From Nostoc sp. FACHB-973 (GTDB taxonomy: Bacteria > Cyanobacteriota > Cyanobacteriia > Cyanobacteriales > Nostocaceae), in assembly GCF_014698115.1 (NCBI RefSeq), contig NZ_JACJSJ010000051.1:1-54942 (forward strand): a stretch of 54,942 nt of DNA, in the 5' to 3' direction. The position numbers and the translations under genes are program-made. This document shows, in pieces, positions 16,781 to 25,573 of the stretch. Each line of letters starts with the position of its first letter. Within the stretch, counting starts at the first letter, position 1. The notes under the pieces are model-generated. The model was not told where the DNA came from and did not search any database. It saw nothing but the letters and a program-made list of their open reading frames with translations.

Positions 16781-19700
16781 ATGAGTCAAGCAACTACAAA
16801 TGAATTTCAATATCGGGGAATTAATCGCACAATTTGTATCGGCTTAGGCGGTACTGGACGCGATGTTTTAATGAGAATTCGGCGGTTAATTGTTGACCGT
16901 TATGGAGATTTAAGCAACCTGCCAATTGTGAGTTTTATCCACATTGACACAGATAAAGCCGCAACCCAAGTAACAGGTATTCGTACAGGAAGTACCTATC
17001 ACGGTGTAGACCTCAGTTTCAAAGAAGCAGAGAAAGTCAGTGCTACAATGTCATCCAATGAAGTTGGCATGTTTATCCAAGGATTGGAGCGACGTTCAGA
17101 ATATACTCGTCATGGCCCATACGACCATATTGGCAGATGGTTTCCACCACAATTACTGCGAAATATTAAAGCAGTTGAAGAAGGTGCAAAAGGTATTCGA
17201 CCTGTAGGTAGACTAGCTTTTTTCCACAATTATCAAAAGATTAAAACAGCAATTGAAAGCGCAGAAAGGCGCACTAGAGGACATGATTCTTTATTACTAA
17301 AAACAGGTTTAAAAGTCGAACCTGGACTGAGCATTTTTGTAGTCGGTTCTCTTTGTGGCGGTACTGGTAGCGGCATGTTTTTGGACATTGCTTATAGTCT
17401 CAGACATCTTTATGGCGATCAAAGTGCCAAAATTTTTAGCTATTTAATCATTAGTCCAGAATTATATGGCAATGCTCCGAGCATGAGCGCCAACACTTAT
17501 GCTGCTCTCAAAGAACTAAATTATTACAGTACACCAGGAACAAAATTTGAAGCTTGTTATGATATTGCAAATTTAACTGTTATCCAAGAACAACGTCCCC
17601 CATTTGACTATACCTATTTAGTATCTAGTCAAACCGGAGGGGAATATTCAATTCTTGTCCAAGGTAAGCTATGTAATGTTATTGCTCATAAAATTGCTCT
17701 GGATTTTTCCAGTGAATTAGCACCAGCAATTAAAGGTAGTAGAGACAATTTTCTCCAGCACATGATTCAGTGGGATAAACACCCACGTCCTAATACCCAG
17801 CGTTATTTAACATTTGGGTTAGCCGCTATTTATTTTCCCCGCGATACTATTGTACAAATTGCCTTAAACCGCGTTAGTTTAGAACTAGTGAAATTTTGGT
17901 TAAGTGGCAAGGGTCAAAGTCCAGATCCCGTAAAATTAATTGAGCAATTCCTCATTCAACATCATTGGCATAACGATCCAGAAAACAAGGATAACTTTAC
18001 TAGTAAACTTGCAGAATCAGTTCAAGAAAATAACAAGAGCTTTCGTAATACTATCAGTGCTTGGAGAAATAAATTAGAACGGCAAATTTCCGAGTGCCAA
18101 AAGCGTGAAAACCGCAATGATATTCGCGGACAATTGCCACGAGAATTTAGAGAACAATTCCGCAAAATCCAGCCTGGTGAAACTGAAAGTACTAGGGGAA
18201 TTTGGCTCACAAGACTACTACAGATTTCTCCAAATATTACCAAGGAACTAAAAACTAATATTGATGATTATCTCGGTCAATTACTCACACCAACAGATGC
18301 TAATTTTTCTATTAAAAGTACCCGCGACTGGCTAGATGCTTTACAACATGAGTTGCATAATTATCAATTAAATTTGCAAGAACAAATCACCGATAAGGGT
18401 GGTATGAAAATCATAGAAGATTTAGACAGAAAATGGCGAGATACTGAACAAACAATCGAGGATATTGAACAAAAACCCAGTATACCGCTGCTGAATAATA
18501 AAAATAGCCAATTCCAAGATGAAGCCAGAAGATCAATACAGGAAGCCTGCAAAATTATTCAGCATAACTTTGATGTCACAGTTGTTCAAGAAGCACTAAA
18601 AATTGTTAATTACCTGCAAAAACATGTTCAAGAAAGAACAACTCAACTTGCAGCATTTAGCAGCTTAGTAGACGATTTACAAAGTTTCTACGAAAAGCAA
18701 GATAGGGATTTGAGACAATTGAATTTTGATGAAATGAGCGGTGAAGCAATATTTGATAGTGAAGATATTGATAGCTGCTATCAAACTATTTTACCAACAG
18801 ATGATTTACGTCGGCAATTTGTTTTAGTCAGTTCTACAATTACAGAACAAACTGGTAGAGGACAAACTTTAGCAAGTTTTATAGATAGAGAACGCAGTAC
18901 TATAGAACAGTTACAAAAAGAAATTGATCTCAAAGTTGATAAATTATTTGCTTCTCGAAGTATTAATATTATCAATTCTGTGATTAAACGCTTTATGCAA
19001 AACTACTCCCTAGCAGTGCGTTCAACTCGTTTAGCACAAGTGATGCAGGAAGCTGAACCCCTTTTGCGTTTGAATTTAAGCGATCCCTATTTTCGTGAAG
19101 ATCCTGCTAAAAGTAGCAAATTAGTAGGTTTTAAAGATACAGATGATTCAGAAGTCAGACAGTTTAAAACTTTACTTACACAAGATATCGGAGTCGAACC
19201 CAGTGTTTTAAAAGCAACACAAGCTGAAGACGAAATTTTAATTGTTAATGAGTATGCTGGTTTTCCTCTCAGACTAATTAGTGGTTTGGAAAGAATGAGA
19301 AATCCCTATCTACGGGAACAGCATTCTACTTCTTCCTTTCTCCATAACGACTATAACGTTTCTTTCCCTGATATTATCCCGCCTGATGCTAAAAAAATGG
19401 AAGATTTGGAGGATATTTTTTATCCTTGTCTAGCATTGGGATTATTAGAAAATAATCGGGAAAATAAACAGTTAGAATTTCAATATTATGACCAATTACG
19501 CGATAGTCATAATATTGCTGCTTTAAGTCTAGAGTGGAGTCAAGCTTTGGAGGAACTTGCTAACCGCCAAGATATGACTGAAGCTTTGCGACAGCTTTTA
19601 GATAATGAAATTGCTGTCATCGCCAGACAACCTCAAGTGTGGGAAAATGCATATTTACCCAAATTAAGACAATTTACTGAAGAAGTAGATCGATTACCAG

Positions 19701-20074
19701 AAGATAATCCTAATTATCCCTACAAAACAGCAGTAATTGGAAGTTCTCAAACTAATGATCCCACAGCTAAAGAAGGGATAATCCCTCGTTTTCGTAAAAA
19801 GATAAATGAGCAGTTTAAAAATTTCCCAAACCGGAGTATTGCGCCAAGCAAGAATACACTAAATCAGCAAGCAATTACTGATGCTAGCGAAATCGTGATT
19901 GATTCTCCAGTGGATTATATTGATAATCGGACGCCAAGATTAGATTATACCGATAATCGAGCAAAAAGACGCTTGGAATTGGAGCGGCTCAAACAAGATT
20001 TAGCTGATGAATTAATTACTGAAGAAGAGTACGATCGCGAAAAACAAAAAATCTTCGCTCAATACCCTTTATAG
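16781..20074 (+). CDS. Tubulin/FtsZ-like GTPase (Tubulin_2 family), operon gene 2
   Basis: 1097 residues from the ATG at 16781, preceded by TTAGG; a GTG at 16772 is less likely. Residue numbers here count from that GTG. The N-terminal domain has tubulin-superfamily nucleotide motifs: CIGLGGTGRDVLMRIRR (22-38), FIHIDTD (55-61) and the glycine-rich T4-type loop GSLCGGTGSGMFLD (192-205). A long helical middle (about 400-850) is rich in coiled coil. The C-terminus (ERLKQDLADELITEEEYDRE) looks like a SHOCT motif, a short oligomerisation segment. A GTP-dependent polymer or switch is inferred. Related large FtsZ-like proteins have been proposed, bioinformatically, to belong to a membrane-remodelling system with vWA and OmpA proteins. 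Confidence 0.87.
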   Translation: MSQATTNEFQYRGINRTICIGLGGTGRDVLMRIRRLIVDRYGDLSNLPIVSFIHIDTDKAATQVTGIRTGSTYHGVDLSFKEAEKVSATMSSNEVGMFIQGLERRSEYTRHGPYDHIGRWFPPQLLRNIKAVEEGAKGIRPVGRLAFFHNYQKIKTAIESAERRTRGHDSLLLKTGLKVEPGLSIFVVGSLCGGTGSGMFLDIAYSLRHLYGDQSAKIFSYLIISPELYGNAPSMSANTYAALKELNYYSTPGTKFEACYDIANLTVIQEQRPPFDYTYLVSSQTGGEYSILVQGKLCNVIAHKIALDFSSELAPAIKGSRDNFLQHMIQWDKHPRPNTQRYLTFGLAAIYFPRDTIVQIALNRVSLELVKFWLSGKGQSPDPVKLIEQFLIQHHWHNDPENKDNFTSKLAESVQENNKSFRNTISAWRNKLERQISECQKRENRNDIRGQLPREFREQFRKIQPGETESTRGIWLTRLLQISPNITKELKTNIDDYLGQLLTPTDANFSIKSTRDWLDALQHELHNYQLNLQEQITDKGGMKIIEDLDRKWRDTEQTIEDIEQKPSIPLLNNKNSQFQDEARRSIQEACKIIQHNFDVTVVQEALKIVNYLQKHVQERTTQLAAFSSLVDDLQSFYEKQDRDLRQLNFDEMSGEAIFDSEDIDSCYQTILPTDDLRRQFVLVSSTITEQTGRGQTLASFIDRERSTIEQLQKEIDLKVDKLFASRSINIINSVIKRFMQNYSLAVRSTRLAQVMQEAEPLLRLNLSDPYFREDPAKSSKLVGFKDTDDSEVRQFKTLLTQDIGVEPSVLKATQAEDEILIVNEYAGFPLRLISGLERMRNPYLREQHSTSSFLHNDYNVSFPDIIPPDAKKMEDLEDIFYPCLALGLLENNRENKQLEFQYYDQLRDSHNIAALSLEWSQALEELANRQDMTEALRQLLDNEIAVIARQPQVWENAYLPKLRQFTEEVDRLPEDNPNYPYKTAVIGSSQTNDPTAKEGIIPRFRKKINEQFKNFPNRSIAPSKNTLNQQAITDASEIVIDSPVDYIDNRTPRLDYTDNRAKRRLELERLKQDLADELITEEEYDREKQKIFAQYPL

Positions 20075-20094
20075 TTTATTTTTCAGGTTGGTTA

Positions 20095-21795
20095 ATGCCA
20101 ACCTATTTTATATATATCTTTACACAATTACAAATTACTTCCATGCCACCAATACCTCCTTTCTTAATTTTTATCACTCTTTTATTCGTGGTTTTACCAT
20201 CTATAGCTACCGTTTTTTATCGTTTAGCTCTCTATAAACATCTCATATCTTTAGAACAAAAGGTAAGAAGGTTAATTGATAGAGTCTCACCTGGACAACA
20301 ACCAAAAATACTAGAAAAATTAGAGCAAAGATTTAGAGAAGCTAGTAGTAAATTAGATCAGGTTAATACAGCGGCATTAATAGACCAAGTTTATAGCCAA
20401 GAAAAAGTTTGGGGATTCACTTGTGAACAAATAGATTACTTCTGTCGTATTCTTCCCAATTTACTCTTAGCCTTTGGTTTACTTGGTACTTTTTTAGGTA
20501 TTACGATTAATTTGTCAGCACTCAGTCAAACAATAAATCAAACTAATAGTGCCAATGTCAGTGGCTTACTGGCTGAATTAAAAAAACCATTGGAAGGTAT
20601 GAGTATTGCCTTTACCACAAGCTTAACGGGACTTTTTTTTAGTACTACATTAACACTATTTAATTGGTTAAAAAATACTAGTTTTGCTAAATATCGACTT
20701 ATTAGTTCCCTTGAAGATTACCTGGATAATATTTATCATCCTAAAGTACAGGGTGATACTCGCCTTGATAAAATTATCAATAGAATGGTATCCCAGCAAG
20801 ATCAATTTTTAGCTAGATTTGGTTCTACAATGCGGCAGGCAATAGAGGAACCTATGAAAAGTGTGGCTAAACAAATTGAGGAAGGGAATCAGAAAGCTAA
20901 TGATTTAGCCGTAAAAGTTTATGAGAGCTTTTATGAAGCTGCTGGTACTATATCTGGTGCTGCTAATGAATTTAAGCACACAATTGATGAACTCAATACA
21001 AAATCTCATGTATTTAAACAGTCTGCTGAAATTTTCGCTAGTAGTCAGTTTCCGCAAAAATTATCAGCAGCTACAGGAGATTTGACTACTATGCAAGAGA
21101 GATTTTCACAATCTGCTGCAAGTTTAGCCGAAACAACCAAATTCATAGAATCAGCAGTACTAGAAGTTCAGCGGTGTAGTCAAGAATTAACTACCTTAGC
21201 GGTAGATATTAAAAATAGTAATCAAACTTCAATTCAAGTTTTAGAGTTGCATAAAAAGAATCAAAATTCTCTTGGTGAGATTATTCCTCAACTCAACCAG
21301 GGAGCTAATAGTTTTTCAACAGCAATTAACAAACTTGATAAATTAGAGCAAGAAATTGTCAATAAATCTGAGACTTTTACAAAGTTAGTAGAACTCGTAA
21401 AGCGCTATACAGAACAAGTTAATTTAGCGACTGAGGCTTTAGGCGATCGCCTAATTTTAAACTTATCACAGCAAATCGGTTCTAACAATCAACAAGTTAA
21501 AACTGTTGTCGCCAATCTTGAAGGATTTGCGAGTCAGTTAGGCGTGAAGTTTGATATGTCTAAATCAGATTTTATCGATGTTATTCAAAACAATAATGAA
21601 AGTTTTAATACCGAATATAAAAATGTCAGTGCTATGATAATTAAAGGAATTATTCAGCAGACAGATATAAATAAACAAGGAATAGAAATGTTAGTTAATA
21701 ATATTCAACAGTTTAATAAAGATGTTAATAATATCAAAGATGAAATTTATAAATTGAGGCGGGGAATGGAAGGGATTGCGGAGAAAGCAGGATAA
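20095..21795 (+). CDS. MotA/TolQ/ZorA-like channel protein with coiled-coil tail, operon gene 3
   Basis: 566 residues, or 550 from the ATG at 20143 (MPPIPPFLIF), which places the first helix at the N-terminus. Three membrane segments are seen: about 22-46, 119-140 (LLLAFGLLGTFLGITINL) and 168-191 (GMSIAFTTSLTGLFFSTTLTL). The last two match the MotA/TolQ/ExbB proton-channel core. After these come about 370 residues of cytoplasmic coiled coil with heptad spacing, as in ZorA tails. It should form a pentameric ion-channel stator with the next gene product. It lies 20 bp after the tubulin gene and 25 bp before the ompA-like gene. Confidence 0.8.
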   Translation: MPTYFIYIFTQLQITSMPPIPPFLIFITLLFVVLPSIATVFYRLALYKHLISLEQKVRRLIDRVSPGQQPKILEKLEQRFREASSKLDQVNTAALIDQVYSQEKVWGFTCEQIDYFCRILPNLLLAFGLLGTFLGITINLSALSQTINQTNSANVSGLLAELKKPLEGMSIAFTTSLTGLFFSTTLTLFNWLKNTSFAKYRLISSLEDYLDNIYHPKVQGDTRLDKIINRMVSQQDQFLARFGSTMRQAIEEPMKSVAKQIEEGNQKANDLAVKVYESFYEAAGTISGAANEFKHTIDELNTKSHVFKQSAEIFASSQFPQKLSAATGDLTTMQERFSQSAASLAETTKFIESAVLEVQRCSQELTTLAVDIKNSNQTSIQVLELHKKNQNSLGEIIPQLNQGANSFSTAINKLDKLEQEIVNKSETFTKLVELVKRYTEQVNLATEALGDRLILNLSQQIGSNNQQVKTVVANLEGFASQLGVKFDMSKSDFIDVIQNNNESFNTEYKNVSAMIIKGIIQQTDINKQGIEMLVNNIQQFNKDVNNIKDEIYKLRRGMEGIAEKAG

Positions 21796-21820
21796 TTATT
21801 TGAAATCAAAATATTAAATT

Positions 21821-22468
21821 ATGACTCGTCGTTCCCGACATAATGACTACAATGAAGACTTAAATATTTGGCCGGCTTTTACAGATTTAATGTCTAATGC
21901 TTTCATGATATTGCTGCTATTATTGCTACTAGCCAGCACCAAATATACAATCTCACAAATAACTAATCCAGGAACGCCGCCAATTTTACTGATTAAAGAT
22001 GAGAATTCTCGATTTGATCCAGGTAGCGCAGTGATTCCACCAACAATGTTGGATTACATTACAAATAAACTTGTACCTGATATAGAAACAACGACAAAAA
22101 CTTACAATATTAATACAGTTGAAATTATTGGACACACTGATGAACAACCTATTGGCATTATCAACAGTAATTTAGACAATACTTTAGAAGTAGCAGCTAG
22201 CCAAGGGGGTTCAGTTAGTACACTTAAAGCTGGTTCTAACGCTGATTTAGGATTGATGCGTTCTCTTGCAGTGGTGAAAGAACTGCTAAAAATCCAACAA
22301 CAAAATAAAATGCAGGGTGTTCAATTTCGTGCCTATTCGGCGGCACAGTTAATATTACCAAGTGGGGAATTTGCTCCCATTCCACAACAAAAGCGTCAGT
22401 CGGAACCGAATCGGCGACGTATTGAAATTCGTTTTACGCGCTTGGGTGAAGTGCGAGAAGTAAAATGA
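21821..22468 (+). CDS. MotB/ZorB-like OmpA-domain protein, operon gene 4
   Basis: 215 residues. A single membrane helix (about 23-39) is preceded by WPAFTDLMSNAFM; Asp22 is in the position of the proton-carrying aspartate of MotB and ZorB. The C-terminal OmpA/peptidoglycan-binding domain shows VEIIGHTDEQPI (His105, Asp107), NADLGLMRSLAVVKEL and NRRRIEIRF. It would anchor the motor to the cell wall, with the helix inside a pentamer of the gene 3 product. Last gene of the operon; a hairpin terminator follows. Confidence 0.85.
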   Translation: MTRRSRHNDYNEDLNIWPAFTDLMSNAFMILLLLLLLASTKYTISQITNPGTPPILLIKDENSRFDPGSAVIPPTMLDYITNKLVPDIETTTKTYNINTVEIIGHTDEQPIGIINSNLDNTLEVAASQGGSVSTLKAGSNADLGLMRSLAVVKELLKIQQQNKMQGVQFRAYSAAQLILPSGEFAPIPQQKRQSEPNRRRIEIRFTRLGEVREVK

Positions 22469-22474
22469 GAAGGA

Positions 22475-22500
22475 GTCAGAATTCAGAATTCAGGAGTCAG
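22475..22500. repeat. Heptamer repeat (CAGAATT)
   Basis: GTCAGAATTCAGAATTCAGG directly after the operon's last gene. Confidence 0.75.
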
Positions 22501-22535
22501 AATTTTAGAATACCGGATGTATAAAATATTTATTT

Positions 22536-22561
22536 AAATCAAGAAAATTTTTCTTGATTTT
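22536..22561. terminator. Hairpin terminator between convergent transcripts
   Basis: AAATCAAGAAAA / TTTTTCTTGATTT forms a stem of about 11 bp with A- and T-rich flanks, 68 bp after the motor operon. It could serve both the operon and, at a distance, the convergent gene that ends at 22709. Confidence 0.6.
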
Positions 22562-22708
22562 CATCATTGCAGGAATTTTGAGGTAATTCAACCATAGGTT
22601 AGGGTAGCAGTAAAATAACTAATTAAATTTGGCAAGACTTTGCTTAGCTTTGTATTTACTTTGCTACCTAAAGCATTTAAAAACGCTAGGGTTTTACACA
22701 AAATTATA

Positions 22709-23668
22709 CTAAGATTTACTCTTAAGCGCTTCTTTTTGTGCCGCTTCACTATATTTCTTATATAGTTGAGTCCGAATCTTAGCTTCCTGATAACGGCTGT
22801 GGTTTTTTGGTACCGTACTCATTAAATCTGAAGCACGTTGCCATCTAGCAGCTATCTCTAACCACTGAGTTGAAGTTGTAGCTACTTTACCAGATGCAGA
22901 AGCTTGGTTAGCAATTCGCACAGCTGTTCCAAATGGATCGTCTGATGATTCCGAAACAGTATTATTAGGAGTAATCAGTGGTGTTTGAATTTTACTTTCT
23001 TTAGTACTTTCTGTTGTTAAAGATTTGGAAGTTTCTGGTTGTATTAGGTTTTTAATTTTATTACCTAATTTGGCATATACAAACCAACCAAGCAACAACA
23101 AAGAACACAGACCAGCGGTAGCTAATATGTTTGTTTTACGTTTATTTTTGTGTTTTTCTTTGTTAAGCAGTACTAAAGAACGAGACACTGGAGTTCTCGG
23201 AAAACTTGGTTTTCCTAGTTCAGCTTGGGCTTCTGTCAAATCATTAATTAGTTGTTTGATAGCATTAGGTTGAATTAATGTAATTTCCTGTGACCACAGC
23301 AATTGATTTTCGCGATCGCTAGATATTTCCTTTAACCAAAGTAATTGCTGTTCCCGAACTATTCTACTGTTGATATTGACTCGGCGGATGTTACGCGGTG
23401 CAATGGATTCCAGAATTTGCTGGATTTGTTCTACTAAGGGAGATTGCTCAAGTTGCTCTACCTTGGGCGCTTCACATAAAATTTGTAAGACACCATCAGA
23501 AAAAATCGCTCTGGTTCTCACCCCTGACTTGGCCAGCTTTTCGTTTAATAGCTGAATAATCGCTGCAACGCTACCTTGGTGAGCTTGCCAAGCGATATCG
23601 TTTATTCGGTCTATCACCTGGGATTTAGTGATAGCTCTTGCACCCTGAGTTATGGACGGATTCATCAA
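22709..23668 (-). CDS. Single-pass membrane protein sharing a module with the DUF1574 protein
   Basis: 319 residues. The N-terminal 28-130 region (GSVAAIIQLLNEKLAKSGVR, then GVLQILCEAPKVEQ, then RNIRRVNINSR) matches a module that occurs about four times in the 1000-residue DUF1574 protein at 44250: an AIxxLL helix, a strand ending LxIxCEA and a V-Y/N-strand. A membrane helix (about 187-204, LATAGLCSLLLLGWFVYAK) is followed by a Ser/Thr-rich linker and a short helical C-terminal domain. Function unknown. It faces the motor operon tail to tail. Confidence 0.65.
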   Translation of the reverse strand: MMNPSITQGARAITKSQVIDRINDIAWQAHQGSVAAIIQLLNEKLAKSGVRTRAIFSDGVLQILCEAPKVEQLEQSPLVEQIQQILESIAPRNIRRVNINSRIVREQQLLWLKEISSDRENQLLWSQEITLIQPNAIKQLINDLTEAQAELGKPSFPRTPVSRSLVLLNKEKHKNKRKTNILATAGLCSLLLLGWFVYAKLGNKIKNLIQPETSKSLTTESTKESKIQTPLITPNNTVSESSDDPFGTAVRIANQASASGKVATTSTQWLEIAARWQRASDLMSTVPKNHSRYQEAKIRTQLYKKYSEAAQKEALKSKS

Positions 23669-23945
23669 TTTAGGGACTCTTTTCTACTGACCTTTACCTT
23701 GTCTTCGATTTTACGAGTAAAAACATGAGTTGCCAAATAAAATCACAAAATAAAGCTTCCTTTTGACTTTGGCAAGGAGACTCTATCACCATTAGTTAGT
23801 GTAATTTAGCTCTGTAACAAAATGTATTATATTTTTTAGGGTCTATACCACCGTAGGGGCTAGACAAAACAGGAGTCTGTAGCAAGATTCCCAGGGTGCT
23901 AGGACTTAGATTTTCTAACTAAACTGAGCTACTTTTCAGCCACAG

Positions 23946-25052
23946 TCACTCATGAGGGAAAATTTTATCTCCGGTTTTGGGATCAAACACGAATAATTCA
24001 TTTAAATCTAGTTCGAGAGAAAGGCGATCGCCTGGACGTGGACGCACATCGCCACTTGTCTGAATATTCAGCACCGTTGTCGAGCCAGGTAAACCCCCAC
24101 GAATCAAAGTTTCCCTTCCTAAAGGTTCCACCACCTTCACCTCAACCTGGAGGAGTGCTGAGTTGTGAGTGCTGAATTCTGAGTCAGTATTGATTTTTAA
24201 ATGTTCTGGCCTAATACCCAAATTCAAATTTTGTCCTTGACGCAACTTTAATCTTTCCTGTACAAGTGCTGGAATAGGTAATAATTGTCCACTCACATCA
24301 AAACCATCATTCTGATAGATTGCAGATAAAATATTCATTGGCGGACTACCTAAAAAAGTTGCCACCATCTGATTAGCTGGAGAGGCATAAATACTTTGGG
24401 GATCGCCAATTTGTTGAATGCGTCCGCGATTTAGCACCACAATTTTATCAGCCAAAGTCATTGCCTCAACTTGATCGTGGGTAACGTAAATTGTGGTGAT
24501 GCCTAATTGTTGATGTAGTTGTTTTAATTCTGCTCTGGTATCATCTCGCAACTGAGCATCTAAATTAGACAAAGGTTCATCAAGTAAAAATACTTGTGGT
24601 TCACGGGCGATCGCTCTTCCTAAGGCTACTCGTTGTTGCTGTCCTCCAGAAAGTTGTTTGGGTTTACGATCTAGGAGATTTTCTAAAGAAAGCGATCGCG
24701 CTACATTCACGACTCTATCTTGAATAATCTTCGAGTCAACCTTCCGCATCTGCAACCCAAAGCCAATGTTTTGGGCTACCGTCATGTGAGGATAGAGAGC
24801 GTAGTTTTGGAACACCATCGCCACATCCCGCTGTCTGGCTGGAATATTATTCACCAAGCGATCGCCAATAAACAGTTTGCCAGAAGTCGCGGTTTCCAAA
24901 CCGGCGATCGTTCGTAAAATTGTAGACTTACCACAACCTGATGGCCCAACTAAAACCCAAAATTCTCCATCGGGAATTTCAAAGGTAATGTCCTCGATAG
25001 CGGTGACATTGTTAAATCTACGCTTAATGTCTTCTAAACGAACGTTTGCCAT
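23946..25052 (-). CDS. ugpC: Sugar-type ABC transporter ATPase (MalK/UgpC family)
   Basis: 368 residues from ATG 25052 (MANVRLEDIKRRF); an in-frame ATG at 25148 is upstream but overlaps hicA. Walker A LVGPSGCGKST, Q-loop QNYALYPHMTV, signature LSGGQQQRVALGRAI and Walker B VFLLDEPLSNLD are present, followed by the MalK-type OB-fold regulatory domain. It energises uptake of a carbohydrate or glycerol-phosphate type substrate; no permease is adjacent, so it may serve several systems. In the OB region, residues DSEFSTHNSALL come from an inserted heptamer repeat (24153-24186). The symbol is family-level. Confidence 0.88.
   Translation of the reverse strand: MANVRLEDIKRRFNNVTAIEDITFEIPDGEFWVLVGPSGCGKSTILRTIAGLETATSGKLFIGDRLVNNIPARQRDVAMVFQNYALYPHMTVAQNIGFGLQMRKVDSKIIQDRVVNVARSLSLENLLDRKPKQLSGGQQQRVALGRAIAREPQVFLLDEPLSNLDAQLRDDTRAELKQLHQQLGITTIYVTHDQVEAMTLADKIVVLNRGRIQQIGDPQSIYASPANQMVATFLGSPPMNILSAIYQNDGFDVSGQLLPIPALVQERLKLRQGQNLNLGIRPEHLKINTDSEFSTHNSALLQVEVKVVEPLGRETLIRGGLPGSTTVLNIQTSGDVRPRPGDRLSLELDLNELFVFDPKTGDKIFPHE
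24153..24186. repeat. Heptamer repeat inside the ugpC-type coding sequence
   Basis: GAGTGCTGAGTTGTGAGTGC then TGAATTCTGAGTCAG: the same TGAATTC/TGAGTGC units seen between genes elsewhere, here in frame within the ATPase gene's OB-fold region. Confidence 0.75.
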
Positions 25053-25104
25053 TATCCAATTTGAGATTGTGCATTTGGGTTGGGTGGAAAAGTTCCCAAC
25101 TTTA

Positions 25105-25332
25105 TTATTCCAGCAATGCGATAAACTCTTCTTTTGTAAGTTCAGCATCGCGTAGTATTTTGCGTAGCAATCCTTTACCTATTGTTTTACCAGCATGAAC
25201 AGGAATAGTTACTAAGCGTCCATGTTCATCTTCCATTTGCACATGAGAGCCTTTTTGGCGCACTGCATGAAATCCTCTTTTTTCAAGGGCGTTAATAACT
25301 GTTTTACCTGTTAAAACTGGTAATTTTGACAT
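25105..25332 (-). CDS. hicA: HicA family mRNA interferase toxin
   Basis: 75 residues, normal HicA size, with the double-stranded-RNA-binding-like fold pattern. The motif QKGSHVQMEDE contains the catalytic histidine, followed by VTIPVHAGKTIGKGLLRKIL. HicA degrades mRNA when freed from HicB. Its start overlaps the stop of hicB by one base (TAATG), so the pair is translationally coupled, antitoxin first. The downstream ATPase gene starts 52 bp after its stop in the same direction. Confidence 0.92.
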   Translation of the reverse strand: MSKLPVLTGKTVINALEKRGFHAVRQKGSHVQMEDEHGRLVTIPVHAGKTIGKGLLRKILRDAELTKEEFIALLE

Positions 25333-25550
25333 TAAATTACTACTTTTTGAATACCAATAAATTCTGGTATTGTTTCATCACTTTCTGACTCTAAACAAAG
25401 TTCTATTACTTCTTTAATATTAGCCATCAACTCATCAATTGTTTCTCCTTGACTGTAACAGGCTTTTAGGTAAGGGACTTCTCCGACATAGTAGCCATCT
25501 TCATCCCGTTCAATGATGACGTAGAATTCTCGTTTGGTGGGATTCATCAT
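25332..25550 (-). CDS. hicB: HicB family antitoxin
   Basis: 72 residues. EFYVIIERDEDGYYVGEVPYLKACYSQGETIDELMANIKEVIELCLE is the HicB partial RNase-H fold. It neutralises HicA. There is no room for a separate C-terminal DNA-binding domain, so any autoregulation would need another factor or use of the N-terminal region. First gene of the pair. Confidence 0.92.
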   Translation of the reverse strand: MMNPTKREFYVIIERDEDGYYVGEVPYLKACYSQGETIDELMANIKEVIELCLESESDETIPEFIGIQKVVI

Positions 25551-25573
25551 AATCTATTTTACGTAGGCCAACA

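Noticed and set aside
15622..22468. Canonical Zorya defence system
   Set aside because: ZorA/ZorB-like proteins are present, but no ZorC, ZorD helicase or ZorE-type nuclease is next to them; the vWA and tubulin partners define a different set.
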